Assembly: GCA_963812885.1 (NCBI GenBank)
Contig: CAWEWZ010000011.1
Span: forward strand, 310,001-374,000
DNA from: Bog-756 sp963812885
Lineage (GTDB): Bacteria; Actinomycetota; Acidimicrobiia; Acidimicrobiales; RAAP-2
Direction: 5' to 3'
DNA length: 64,000 nt
In this document: piece after piece, positions 16,849-25,784 of the stretch
Numbering within the stretch: position 1 is the first letter of the stretch
Layout: every line of letters starts with the position of its first letter
Translations under genes and position numbers: made by a program
Notes under the pieces: generated by a model
What the model saw: only the letters and a program-made list of their open reading frames with translations
What the model was told of the DNA's origin: nothing
Database searches by the model: none

Positions 16849-18009
16849 TCAGATCCGCTCGATGATGGTGCCGGTGGCCAGCGCTCCCCCACAGCACATG
16901 GCGATGAGGGCCAGGTTGGAGTCCGATCGCTCCAGTTCGTGGAGCGCGGTGGTGATCAGCCGGGCGCCCGTCGAACCGACCGGGTGGCCGAGGGCGATGG
17001 CACCGCCGTTGACGTTGACCCGGTCCCAATCGACCTCGTGCACCTTGCCCCACGAGAAGACCACCGAGGCGAAGGCCTCGTTGACTTCGAAGATGTCGAT
17101 GTCGGCCATGGTCATCCCCGCCTTGCGGAGCACGTCGGTGGTGGCGGCGATGGGGCCGTCGAGGTGGTAGTAGGGATCGGAGCCGACCAACGTCTGGGCC
17201 ACGATGCGGGCCCGGGGTCGCAGACCGGCCTCGCCGGCCCGCTTCTGCGACATCCACAGCACCGCCGCGGCTCCATCGGAGATCTGCGAGCTGTTGCCCG
17301 CCGTGTGCATGCCGTCGGGCAGGACGGGCTTGAGCCCGGCCAGTCCCTCACGCGTGGTCTCGCGTGGGCCTTGGTCCTTGGCGACCAGCGTCTTCTCGCC
17401 GGTGGGGCCGTCGGCGCCCACCACCGGGGCCTCGAGGGGGACGATCTCCCGGTCGAACCGGCCCTCGGCCACGGCCACGGCCGCCTTGCGCTGCGACTCG
17501 AAGCCGAGCCAGTCGACGTCGTCGCGGGTGATGCCGTACTTCTGGGCGATGCGCTCGGCCGCCCCGAACTGGTCCGGCATGTCCCAGGGGAAGTTCTCCG
17601 GCCTCGACTTGCCGGGGCCGTTGAAGGCGTTGGCCCCGAGGCCGACCCGGCTCATCGCCTCGACCCCGCAGGCGATCCCGGCATCGATGGCATCGGCGCT
17701 GATCAGGTTGGCCACGAAGTTGTTGGCCTGCTGGGCCGAGCCGCACTGGCAATCGACCGTGGTGGCCGCCACCTCATAGGGCAGTCCCTGGCTCAACCAT
17801 GCGGTGCGGGTCACGTTCGAGGCCTGCTCGCCGGCCTGGGTCACGCAGCCGCCGACGATCTGCTCGATGTCGCCGGGATCGACCCCGGCCCGCTTGACCA
17901 GCTCCACCTGGGCATTCCCGAGCAGCTCGGCGGCATGGAACCCGGCCATCCAACCGTTCCGCTTCCCGATCGGGGTGCGTACTGCTTCGACGATCACGGG
18001 CTGGGCCAT
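16849..18009 (-). CDS. Acetyl-CoA acetyltransferase, FadA5-like steroid thiolase
   Basis: A 386-residue degradative thiolase that cleaves 3-ketoacyl-CoA with CoA. The start PVIVEAVRTPIGKRNGW, the active-site region TTVDCQCGSAQQAN with nucleophile Cys89, GNSSQISDGAAAVLWM, VNVNGGAIALGHPVG with the catalytic His, and the closing MCCGGALATGTIIER with the second catalytic Cys closely match mycobacterial FadA5, the thiolase of cholesterol side-chain degradation. The gene is intact. A perfect 14-base KstR-like palindrome lies 113 bases upstream. Together with the EchA19- and Hsd4A-like genes this supports sterol side-chain beta-oxidation, still inferred from sequence similarity. Confidence 0.88.
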   Translation of the reverse strand: MAQPVIVEAVRTPIGKRNGWMAGFHAAELLGNAQVELVKRAGVDPGDIEQIVGGCVTQAGEQASNVTRTAWLSQGLPYEVAATTVDCQCGSAQQANNFVANLISADAIDAGIACGVEAMSRVGLGANAFNGPGKSRPENFPWDMPDQFGAAERIAQKYGITRDDVDWLGFESQRKAAVAVAEGRFDREIVPLEAPVVGADGPTGEKTLVAKDQGPRETTREGLAGLKPVLPDGMHTAGNSSQISDGAAAVLWMSQKRAGEAGLRPRARIVAQTLVGSDPYYHLDGPIAATTDVLRKAGMTMADIDIFEVNEAFASVVFSWGKVHEVDWDRVNVNGGAIALGHPVGSTGARLITTALHELERSDSNLALIAMCCGGALATGTIIERI

Positions 18010-18121
18010 GCTGGGTCCCCCTTGGAGGTTTCGGGCTCGCCGATTCGAGCTCTGATCTTGGAACGAAATGGTCTGGGTCCGGGGCCGACCAAGCGCCGCC
18101 TCGAATCCGCGGTGGCAAGTA

Positions 18122-18135
18122 TAGAACCGGTTCTA
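18122..18135. promoter_or_regulatory. Perfect KstR-like palindrome between the thiolase and lipoprotein genes
   Basis: TAGAAC-CG-GTTCTA is a perfect 14-base inverted repeat that fully matches the KstR consensus TnnAACnnGTTnnA. It lies 113 bases before the thiolase start (minus strand) and 81 bases before the lipoprotein start (plus strand), so it could control either or both. Confidence 0.7.
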
Positions 18136-18215
18136 ATGAGCGCCGCCGGGCCGGTCACTGACCAGCCCATTCACCCTGGAGTAGTGTCCGATCGGTCGCT
18201 AACCGGGGGAGGACG

Positions 18216-19337
18216 ATGTCGTCGGTTCGAAGGCTCGCACTGGCCCTGGTGGCCGCGCTGGTGGTCGCCGCCGGATGCTCGTCGAGCAGCCCGGCCGCCG
18301 CTCCACCCCCCTACCAGCACCGAGGGCCCCACCCGGTCGGGGTGACGACCCTCGACCTCGGTTCTGCCGGCCCGGTCTTCGGTGAGCGCCTGGCCACCGT
18401 CTACTACCCCGCCGACCCGAGCACCCTGGCCGGCCACCCGAGATTCAGCTACAACGAGGCCTCGACCCTCCCGAAATCCGTGCAGGGCATCCTGCCGGCC
18501 CAGTACAACACCTCGACCACCCTGGACGCCTACACCGACGCACCGGCGTCCAAGAAGGGCCCCTACCCGATCGTGCTGTTCAGCCACGGCTACGGGGGCG
18601 AGCGCCTCTACTACTCGACGCTGCTCACCGGCATCGCCGCCTGGGGTTTCGTGGTGGTCAGCGCCGACTACCTCGAGCGAGGGCTCGCCGCCCAGGTCCT
18701 GGGGTCCAAGTCCAAACCCACCGCCGCCCTGGACTCGTCCATCATGCAGTCCTCGCTCTCCGCCACCGAGCACGCGTCGGCCGAGCCCACCTCGGTCCTC
18801 TACGGCGTCGCCGATCCCCGTCACGTGGCCGCCGTCGGCCATTCGGCCGGAGGCGGGACGGCCTTCGACGCACTCGACGGCCCCCGTGTGGCCACCGCCA
18901 TCGGCTGGGCCCCGGTGGCTCCGGTGGGAAAGCCGTCGGACAAGCCGGTGATGCTGATCGGCGCCGAGGGCGACCAAGTGGTCCCCCCGGCCTCGGTGAA
19001 GCGAACCTACGACTCGTTTCCCGGCCCCAAGGCACTGGTCGAGATCTCCGGAGAGGGGCACAACACCTACACCGACATCTGTGTCGGGATCAGATCGGGG
19101 GGCGGCCTGATCACCTACGCCATCTCCCATCACCTGGTCACCCCGTCGCTGGCCAGGCTCGGAATCAACGGTTGCCAGAGCTCGGACATCGCCCCCCAGC
19201 GCTTCTGGCCGATCGTGCAGTACTACACGGTTCTCCAATTGACCAACCAATTCGGCGGGAAGGGCGGAGCGACCATTCCACCTCCCGCGCCCGGCCAGTT
19301 CCCGGGCTTCACCGTCACCATCCACCAGTCGGGCTGA
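18216..19337 (+). CDS. Lipoprotein alpha/beta hydrolase (PAF-acetylhydrolase/chlorophyllase-like)
   Basis: A 373-residue exported lipoprotein. The signal peptide ends in the lipobox VAAGC (Cys at about 21) after LALALVAALVV. The mature part has YPIVLFSHGYGG for the oxyanion region and the nucleophile elbow GHSAGGGTAF near residue 211; GAEGDQVVP and EGHNTY carry likely Asp and His of the triad. It probably hydrolyses esters or lipids at the outer face of the membrane. It faces the FadA5-like thiolase across the perfect KstR-like palindrome, which raises the possibility that it releases a substrate for the same pathway. Specificity is unknown. Confidence 0.8.
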   Translation: MSSVRRLALALVAALVVAAGCSSSSPAAAPPPYQHRGPHPVGVTTLDLGSAGPVFGERLATVYYPADPSTLAGHPRFSYNEASTLPKSVQGILPAQYNTSTTLDAYTDAPASKKGPYPIVLFSHGYGGERLYYSTLLTGIAAWGFVVVSADYLERGLAAQVLGSKSKPTAALDSSIMQSSLSATEHASAEPTSVLYGVADPRHVAAVGHSAGGGTAFDALDGPRVATAIGWAPVAPVGKPSDKPVMLIGAEGDQVVPPASVKRTYDSFPGPKALVEISGEGHNTYTDICVGIRSGGGLITYAISHHLVTPSLARLGINGCQSSDIAPQRFWPIVQYYTVLQLTNQFGGKGGATIPPPAPGQFPGFTVTIHQSG

Positions 19338-19415
19338 ACCGGTCACCCTCGGACGCCGGGTCCGGTTCTCTGCCTAACATGCGGGGCGGGGATTTCCAGC
19401 GGACTTTGGGGGAAC

Positions 19416-20213
19416 ATGGCAATCGACTTCAGCGGACAACGGGTCCTGGTCACCGGGGCGTCGTCGGGAATCGGGGCCGGGCTGGCCGAGGAATTCGCCC
19501 GCCGCGGCGCCGTCGTGGGTATCTGCGCCCGGCGGGAGGACCGGCTCGACGAAGTGCTGAGCCGCTGTCGCGTCCACTCCCCCGATTCGCGTCGATGGGT
19601 GTGCGACCTGGCCGATCCGTCCGCCGTCGACGACCTGGCGGCGGCGGCGCTCGATGAGCTCGGGGGCGTCGACGTACTGGTCAACAACGCCGGCATCCCC
19701 AAGCGGCGCCACGTGACCCGGCTGGATCCCGCCACGGTCGAATCGGTGATGAACATCAATTTCTTCAGCCCGGTGCGGCTCACCCTGGCCCTGCTGCCCC
19801 ACATGCTCGAGCGGGGCAGCGGACGGATCGTCAACATCTCGTCGGTGGCGGCCACGCTGAGCTCGCCCGGGGAGTCCTCCTATGACGCGTCGAAGGCGGC
19901 GGTCACCGCCTTCAGCGAGTCCATGGCCGTCGATCTGTGGGAGACGGGGATCAAGGTCCTCGTCGTCTACCCGGGGCTGGTCGACACCGAGCTCTTCTCC
20001 CTGCCCGATAACGACCCGGTGCTGGCCGCCGATGTGGAGGCGGTTCCGGTGAGTGAACTGGTCGGCGGCGTGTTCGATGCCCTCGACAGCGGTGCCGTGC
20101 AGGTCTACGTGCCCGGCTATTTCGGAGATCTGGCCTCCGGAAAGGCAGGAAACGTGGCCGGCTTCCTCTCGGGGACGGCCAAGTACATCGCCGCCCACCA
20201 GGTCGCCGACTGA
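19416..20213 (+). CDS. SDR-family oxidoreductase
   Basis: A classical SDR of 265 residues with TGASSGIGAGLAEEFARRG at about 13-31, CARREDR in the second strand consistent with NADP(H), NNAGIPKRRHV near 90, the catalytic Ser in NISSVAATLSS near 141 and YDASKAA near 155. The C-terminal part FGDLASGKAGNVAGFLSGT resembles SDRs acting on lipid or ketoacyl substrates (DltE/YqjQ-like). The gene is intact. The NDMA-type alcohol dehydrogenase gene follows after 152 bases, but no function-specific link can be shown. Confidence 0.85.
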   Translation: MAIDFSGQRVLVTGASSGIGAGLAEEFARRGAVVGICARREDRLDEVLSRCRVHSPDSRRWVCDLADPSAVDDLAAAALDELGGVDVLVNNAGIPKRRHVTRLDPATVESVMNINFFSPVRLTLALLPHMLERGSGRIVNISSVAATLSSPGESSYDASKAAVTAFSESMAVDLWETGIKVLVVYPGLVDTELFSLPDNDPVLAADVEAVPVSELVGGVFDALDSGAVQVYVPGYFGDLASGKAGNVAGFLSGTAKYIAAHQVAD

Positions 20214-20365
20214 TCGCTCGCCCTGAACGGTCCCCCTAATCTGTGTAAGCATCGAGAACGACAAACGGACGGTCAACCGTCCCACGGCCACCGGAGATGT
20301 GGCGCCAGTCCTGACGGGAGAGGGCGCCGGCGGCGGTCGTGGGGCTCGATCCAGATGAGGTGAAC

Positions 20366-21478
20366 ATGGAAACGGAAGCAGCGATCCTCTGGGGCATCGG
20401 TGAGGACTGGAAGGTCGAGACGATTCGGCTCGACCCGCCGAAGACGGACGAGGTCCTGGTCAGAATCGCCGCATCGGGGATGTGCCACAGCGACGAGCAC
20501 ATGAGGACCGGCGACCTCGGGGGCATGTACCCGGTCATCGGAGGCCACGAGGGCGCCGGCGTGGTGGAGGAGGTCGGCCCCGGGGTCGAGGGCCTGAGCC
20601 CGGGCGATCACGTGGTCTTCGGATTCGTCCCGGCCTGCGGCAAATGCCCCTCGTGCGCTCGTGGTCACTCGAATCTGTGCGACGTCGGCGCCCAGCTCAT
20701 GATGGGCGCGCAGGCCGACGGGACCCACCGTCACCACTCGTCGAGCGGCGAGGACCTGGCCACGATGGTGTGCCTCGGCACTTTCGCCAAGCACACCGTG
20801 GTCAACCAGGCGTCGTGCGTCAAGATCCTCGACCACTATCCGCTGGACAAGGCGTGCCTGGTCGGTTGCGGAGTCACCACCGGCTGGGGATCGGCGGTCT
20901 ATGCCGCGGATGTCCAGCCCGGCGACGACGTGGTCGTGATCGGCATCGGCGGCCTCGGGGCCTCGGCCATCCAGGGTGCCCGCCTGGCCGGCGCCGAGCG
21001 CATCTTCGCCATCGACCCGGTGCCGTTCAAGCTGGAGATGGCCACGAAGTTCGGGGCCACCCACACCGCCTCGAGCATCGACGAGGCCCTGCCACTGGTC
21101 AACGAGGTGACCTGGGGGAAGAACGCAGAAAAGGTCATCTGCACCATGGGCGTCGGTCAGGGCGGCCTGATGGAGACCATCATGCAGCTGGCCGCCAAGC
21201 GGGGCCGGGTCGTCGTCACCAACATCCATCCGATGGCGGAGACCGATGTCACCTTGGGGCTCACCTGGCTGACCCTGTTGGAGAAGCAGATCGTCGGGAC
21301 CATCTTCGGGTCCGCCAACATGCGGTACGACATCCCCCACCTCCTGCGGCTCTACGACCAGGGCCAGCTCGACCTGGACACGATGGTCACCCGTACCTAC
21401 AAGCTCGAAGAGGTCAACCAGGGATATGCCGACATGCTCGACGGCAAGAACATCCGCGGGGTCATGATCTACGAGTAA
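20366..21478 (+). CDS. NDMA-dependent zinc alcohol dehydrogenase (Rxyl_3153 / mycofactocin-associated family)
   Basis: A 370-residue class III-like zinc alcohol dehydrogenase. ATG at 20366 has GATGAGG upstream and is preferred over the GTG at 20339. The catalytic zinc site is CHSDEH and GGHEGAGVVEEVG; the structural zinc cysteines are in CGKCPSCARGHSNLC (about 88-102). The Rossmann motif is VVIGIGGLGASAIQGARLAG. This subfamily is recognised by its IxWGxGxDWxVExIxLDPP start and binds NADH so tightly that it needs an external acceptor, mycofactocin in vivo (family knowledge). No mycofactocin biosynthesis genes are in the window. The alcohol substrate is unknown. Confidence 0.85.
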   Translation: METEAAILWGIGEDWKVETIRLDPPKTDEVLVRIAASGMCHSDEHMRTGDLGGMYPVIGGHEGAGVVEEVGPGVEGLSPGDHVVFGFVPACGKCPSCARGHSNLCDVGAQLMMGAQADGTHRHHSSSGEDLATMVCLGTFAKHTVVNQASCVKILDHYPLDKACLVGCGVTTGWGSAVYAADVQPGDDVVVIGIGGLGASAIQGARLAGAERIFAIDPVPFKLEMATKFGATHTASSIDEALPLVNEVTWGKNAEKVICTMGVGQGGLMETIMQLAAKRGRVVVTNIHPMAETDVTLGLTWLTLLEKQIVGTIFGSANMRYDIPHLLRLYDQGQLDLDTMVTRTYKLEEVNQGYADMLDGKNIRGVMIYE

Positions 21479-21515
21479 ACCGGCGCCGACCCCGCCGGTG
21501 GGCAAGACTGCCCTC

Positions 21516-21845
21516 ATGGCGTTCGGTCAATCATCGGGTCCACCGGCGTCGGCGCGGCAGGTTCGGGAGTTGTTGGCTCTCCTGCAGGAGGCGGGGCACG
21601 TCGACTTCCGTGACGCCCGGGGACCGATGGGTTTCACCCAACGGCAGGCCGGAGGCAGGTTCACCGGTCCCGAGGCGGCCGGGTTCATCGACCGGCTTCA
21701 GAACGAGGCCTTCGACGGGACCACGGAGGACGGCGTCCCGGCGACCCGGGTATCCGCCGACGAGCGGCTGCTGGCTCGCATTCCTGCCGAGCAGTTGGCC
21801 GTCGAGCTTCGGCGCCGGGGGTGGACGACGCTCGAGTCCTCGTAG
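21516..21845 (+). CDS. Conserved hypothetical protein
   Basis: A 109-residue cytoplasmic protein; the start is uncertain (ATG at 21516 or GTG at 21498). It contains HVDFRDARGPMGFTQRQAGG and FTGPEAAGFIDRLQNEAF, a pattern I recognise only as a recurrent actinobacterial hypothetical. It is mostly helical and charged with no membrane segment or known catalytic motif. It follows the NDMA-type dehydrogenase gene on the same strand after about 40 bases. Function unknown. Confidence 0.6.
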   Translation: MAFGQSSGPPASARQVRELLALLQEAGHVDFRDARGPMGFTQRQAGGRFTGPEAAGFIDRLQNEAFDGTTEDGVPATRVSADERLLARIPAEQLAVELRRRGWTTLESS

Positions 21846-22096
21846 GGACCATCCCGGGAGGCGACGACCGGCGCCGCCAGCACCGAATGTGCCCGGAGAA
21901 CCGTGACCGGCCCGCTACCATGGGGCGGGTTGAGTACGTTCGGGTTCTGCGGCCATTCCGGTGCCCGACCGCTGTGTCCGGTGAGTAGGCGCACGCGGAG
22001 CGAGTGCTTCGGTTCGCGGGTCGCCGACCGGCCGGTCGCCCGGCTCTGTCCGAAGCTCGATATGACTCCATCCGCCTCCAAGCAAGGGGTACCCAG

Positions 22097-22930
22097 ATGA
22101 CTGAGCCACGTACCGTTCTCATCACGGGCGCCACCGACGGTCTGGGGCACGCCCTCGCCCACCGGCTGGCCGCGGACGGTGCCACCGTGATCCTCCACGG
22201 TCGAGACCCCTACAAGCTGGACCTGACCGCCGAGAGCATCACCGAGAAGACCGGAGTGGCCCGGCCGTTGGCGCTCATTGCCGATCTGGCCGACCTGGAC
22301 CAGGTGCGCCGGCTGGCCGACGACGTGCGGACGACGACGGAACGACTCGACGTGCTGGTCAACAACGCCGGAATCGGCGTCGGCGAACCCGAGGGTCGCA
22401 CCCGCCGGGTCAGCGCCGACGGCTACGAATTGCGGTTCGCGGTGAACTACCTGGCCCCGTTCCTCCTCACCCTCGAGCTGTTGCCACTGCTGGTGCGCTC
22501 CGCCCCGGCGCGAGTCGTCAACGTCGCATCCATCCGCCAGGAGCCGCTCGACTTCGACGACTTCATGCTCGAGCGCAACTACAGCGGGGTCCGGGCCTAC
22601 GAGCAGAGCAAGCTGGCCGAAATCATGTTCGGCTTCGAGCTGGCCGATCGGGTCCCTGCGTCCGAGGTCACCGTCAACAGCCTCCACCCGGCGACCTACA
22701 TGCCCACCAAGATGGTCCTGCGCGAGGTGGGGGACAGCATCGACAGTCTCGAGGCGGGGGTGGCGGCGACGCTGCGCCTGGTCAGCGACCCGGGCCTCGA
22801 CGGCACGACCGGCAAGTTCTTCGACCGGACCCGGGAGGCCAAGGCCAACGCCCAGGCCTACGACGAGTCAGCCCGGCTCGAGCTCTGGCGACGGAGCCTG
22901 GAGTTGGTCGGTCGTCCCGACCTGGGATGA
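22097..22930 (+). CDS. SDR of the retinol dehydrogenase/protochlorophyllide reductase-like group
   Basis: A 277-residue SDR: TGATDGLGHALAHRLAADG at about 11-29, HGRDPYKL in the second strand, LVNNAGIGVGEPEGR near 94, and the active-site YEQSKLAEIMF near 172. The catalytic Ser is in VNVASI near 143. The fold segment ELRFAVNYLAPFLLT is typical of the retinol-dehydrogenase-like group. ATG at 22097. The 3' end overlaps on the opposite strand with the apparent 3' extension of the membrane glycosyltransferase gene, which suggests that gene's stop is mis-set by an indel. Confidence 0.85.
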   Translation: MTEPRTVLITGATDGLGHALAHRLAADGATVILHGRDPYKLDLTAESITEKTGVARPLALIADLADLDQVRRLADDVRTTTERLDVLVNNAGIGVGEPEGRTRRVSADGYELRFAVNYLAPFLLTLELLPLLVRSAPARVVNVASIRQEPLDFDDFMLERNYSGVRAYEQSKLAEIMFGFELADRVPASEVTVNSLHPATYMPTKMVLREVGDSIDSLEAGVAATLRLVSDPGLDGTTGKFFDRTREAKANAQAYDESARLELWRRSLELVGRPDLG

Positions 22931-24255
22931 CCGGGGCGGGCCCGACCCGCTCTCCGGCTCGACCCGATGGCGCCGCCGGCCGACCCGGTCGGCGACCGCC
23001 ACGTGCCGTCACCGCCACCCCGACGCACAACGACGGGGTGGCGGCCACCACGTAGCGGGGATTGCCGAATGTCGTGGCCACCACGACCGTGGCGATGACG
23101 ACCGGGCCGGCCACCAGGACCAGCGCCAATCGGTCCTTGCGCAGGCGCACGATTCCCGGGACCGCCGCCACCAGCACCAGAACCGACGGCGGCCAGGCCA
23201 GCTGCTGCCAACCGATGCTCCGGGTCTGCAGAACGTCCAGCCTCGCCTGTTGCCACGGGTCGAACAGTCCCCACGCCCGCAGGACCCTCGCCCCGACCAC
23301 CAGTGGAACCCGCCCGGCGTGCGATCGCAGATAGGCGGTCCCCTCGGCCCGGGTGACCTTGTCGTACTCGCCTTCGTCGGAGTTGGCCAGGGCGTCGTGG
23401 CCGATACAGGAGTAATCCCAGTATCCGATCAGGGCCCCGTGATAGGTGGTCGGGCAGTTGGCTCCGGCCAAGGTCTTCCCGTCGTTCGACGACAGGAACA
23501 CGTGGGGGGTGAATGTTTCGTAGTTGCGGACCACCCAGGGAGCGAGGACGGCGCCCACCACCATCACGGCCACCACCGTCTGCAGCGCACGGCGCCCGAG
23601 TCTCGCCGTGGGCGCCACGAGGGCCGCGGCCGGCACCAGCAGCAGGGCGGTGAGGAGATCCTCGGAGCGGACCAGTACCAACAATCCGGCGATGAGGCCG
23701 ACCGCTCCCCACCGCAGGAGGGAGGCACTCTCGCCGGCCCAGGCCGCCGCCAGCAACAGCCCGACGGTCAGCGGAACGGCGATGGTCTCCGACATCACGG
23801 AGCCGTCGCTGGCGATCAATACCGGAGAGACGGCCACCAGGCCGGCCGCGATCGAGGCCGACACTGGCCCGTCCGCTGATCCGGCGGGCGAAGAATCCGG
23901 TCAGCAGGACGGTCAACCCGCCGCACAGGGCGCCGGCCAGTTGGAACCCGGTTCGGGTGGTGATGCCCAGTTTGAGCAACCCGGCGAGGAAGAGCGGATA
24001 GCCGGGCACGAAGTTGGCGGTGGCCTTGTTGAAGCCGGAGAAGACGAAGGCGGGATTGGCGTAGCCGTGACCACTGGCCAGTCCGGCGGCGAGCAGGATG
24101 TACCCGGTGGCGTCGAGGCCCAGTTTCAGGTGTTGCCCGATCGTCAGTGTGTAGGCGACGCGGGCGCCGACCGCCACCACGACCAGGAGGCCGAGCACAG
24201 GCCCGAAGGGGATCGTCGGGGCGGAGTCTTCCGGCCCGGGGCCAGCACCGGTCAA
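22782..24255 (-). CDS. GT39-like polyprenol-dependent membrane glycosyltransferase (frameshifted)
   Basis: A polytopic protein of up to about 490 residues. The N-terminal frame shows VLGLLVVVAVGARVAYTL, then LGLDATGYILLAAGLASGHG with the Asp that family-39 enzymes use for catalysis in the first periplasmic loop, and FVPGYPLFLAGLL. The frame changes near 23870 (+1) and continues in SASIAAGLVAVSPVLIA, VPLTVGLLLAAAWAG, ALQTVVAVMVVGAVLAPWV and further helices. Family members move a sugar from a polyprenyl phosphate to protein, lipid or wall polymer on the outer face of the membrane; the acceptor is unknown. The last 50 codons are basic, low-complexity and antisense to the neighbouring SDR gene, so the real stop is probably near 22930. 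Confidence 0.7.
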
Positions 24256-24395
24256 GCTGCGATCCGCGCCTTCCGGACGGACAGGTCATACGCCCGGTCG
24301 ATCTCCACGACCTAGCCTCTCCCATCGCCGGGGGCCGATCAACTTCGGTCCGCCCGGGGTTCCTCCGCCCGGGGTTCACCCGAGGTGAAGTCGGC

Positions 24396-25548
24396 CTACC
24401 CCAGCAGCTGCTTGGCGATGACCACCCGCTGGATCTGGTTGGTGCCCTCGTAGATCTGGGTGATCTTGGCGTCCCGCATGAACCGTTCGACCGGGAAGTC
24501 CTTGACGTACCCGTAGCCGCCCAGGAGCTGCACGGCGTCGGTGGCCACGGCCATGGCGGTGTCGGACGCGAAGCACTTGGCCATGGCTCCGATCTTGGTC
24601 AGCTCACCCTCGGGGTCTCCGGAGTCGATGAGTGAGCAGGCCCGATAGACCATCGTCCGGGCCGCCTCGGTGCGCATGGCCATGTCGGCCAGCATGAAGC
24701 GCAGCCCCTGCAGGTCGGCGATCGGCTTCCCGAACGCCCTGCGCTCCTGCATGTAGCCGGCGGCACAGTCGATGGAACCCTGGGCGATGCCCACCGCCTG
24801 GGCGCCGATCGTCGGGTCGGCTGCGATCGAGGCGTGTGCATGGCGATGGTGAACCCCATGCCCTCCTCGCCGACCAGGTTGTCGGCCGGGACTCGCACCT
24901 GATCGAAGGAGACAGCCGCGGTGGGGCTTCCCCGCAGTCCCATCTTGTCCTCGTGGGGAGCGACCTCCACACCCCAATCCGCCTCGACCACGAAGCAGCT
25001 GATCCCCCGACGCCCCGCCGCCGGGTCGGTCACCGCGAAGACCGTGTAGAGGTCCGAGATGCCCGCATTGGTGATCCAGTACTTGGTGCCGGTGAGCAGG
25101 TAGTGATCGCCGTCGCGTACCGCCTTGGCCTTCATGGCGGCGACATCGCTCCCGGCGTCGGCCTCCGACAGGCAGTAGCTGCCCTGCACCTCGCCCGAGG
25201 CCACCCGGGGCACGTACCTGCGCTTCAGCGCCTCGGTGCCCCAGTTGACCACGGGCAGCATGCTCAGCTTGGAGATCAGGATGGTCAACGAGGTGGAGGC
25301 ACAGACCCGGGCCAGCTCTTCGGCCATGATCGCCTGGGTCACCATGTCGGCGCCCGCGCCCCCGTACTCGATCGGGATGCCCAGGGCGGGAGCTCGAGCT
25401 CGACGCAGGCGTCGAACGACTTCTGTGGATAGGTCGCCTCCCGATCAGCCTCGGCGGCATTGGGCGCGATCCGATCGGCGGCGAACTTGGCGAGGGTGTC
25501 TCGAAACTGCCGGTGGGCCTCGTCCAGGCCGAAATTGGGTGAATCCAT
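24396..25548 (-). CDS. Acyl-CoA dehydrogenase (frameshifted)
   Basis: An FAD-dependent acyl-CoA dehydrogenase of about 383 residues. The N-terminal helical domain begins MDSPNFGLDEAHRQFRDTL. The FAD/substrate regions include GSYCLSEADAGSDVAAM and TKYWITNAG. The C-terminal domain carries QLLGGYGYVKDFPVERFMRD with the adjacent DAKITQIYEGTNQIQR holding the catalytic Glu. The frame is broken near 25385 (one base missing) and twice near 24810-24840 (one extra base each); the repaired sequence reads continuously. It desaturates acyl-CoA at the alpha-beta bond; chain length or steroid preference cannot be told. No KstR-like site is seen upstream. Confidence 0.85.
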
Positions 25549-25630
25549 CCCCACAAGCTACTCAGCGGTGTCGTAGCCCACCCGGCGGCGTCCGGTCGGT
25601 CACCGGGCGCATTCTTGGCCAAATTGCGCC

Positions 25631-25656
25631 GAATTATCGCCTGTAGCCAATAATTC
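25631..25656. repeat. Inverted repeat in the A+T-rich intergenic region
   Basis: GAATTAT (25631-25637) and ATAATTC (25650-25656) form a seven-base inverted repeat with a 12-base spacer, 83 bases upstream of the acyl-CoA dehydrogenase start. The surrounding sequence is unusually A+T-rich for this window. It could be an operator for either divergent gene; no regulator family is recognised. Confidence 0.4.
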
Positions 25657-25713
25657 GGTCGAATTTCGGAATTGGAACCAGCTCCCCTCGCCGGTGTCGG
25701 AAAAAATGATCCC

Positions 25714-25743
25714 CTGACAATTACAGGTCGAGCGGGGTAGTAT
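25714..25743 (+). promoter_or_regulatory. Sigma70-type promoter for the WYPPE-motif small protein
   Basis: CTGACA at 25714-25719 and TAGTAT at 25738-25743 are separated by 18 bases, close to the -35/-10 consensus. The GTG start at 25785 lies about 35 bases after the predicted transcription start, with a GGAGG ribosome site at about 25771-25775. Confidence 0.55.
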
Positions 25744-25784
25744 TCGGCGTATCAATTAACACGCATAGTAGCGGAGGCAGTTCT

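Noticed and set aside
15886..18345. Long plus-strand open frame of about 800 codons opposite hydratase and thiolase
   Set aside because: It is a high-G+C shadow of intact genes on the other strand and matches no protein family.
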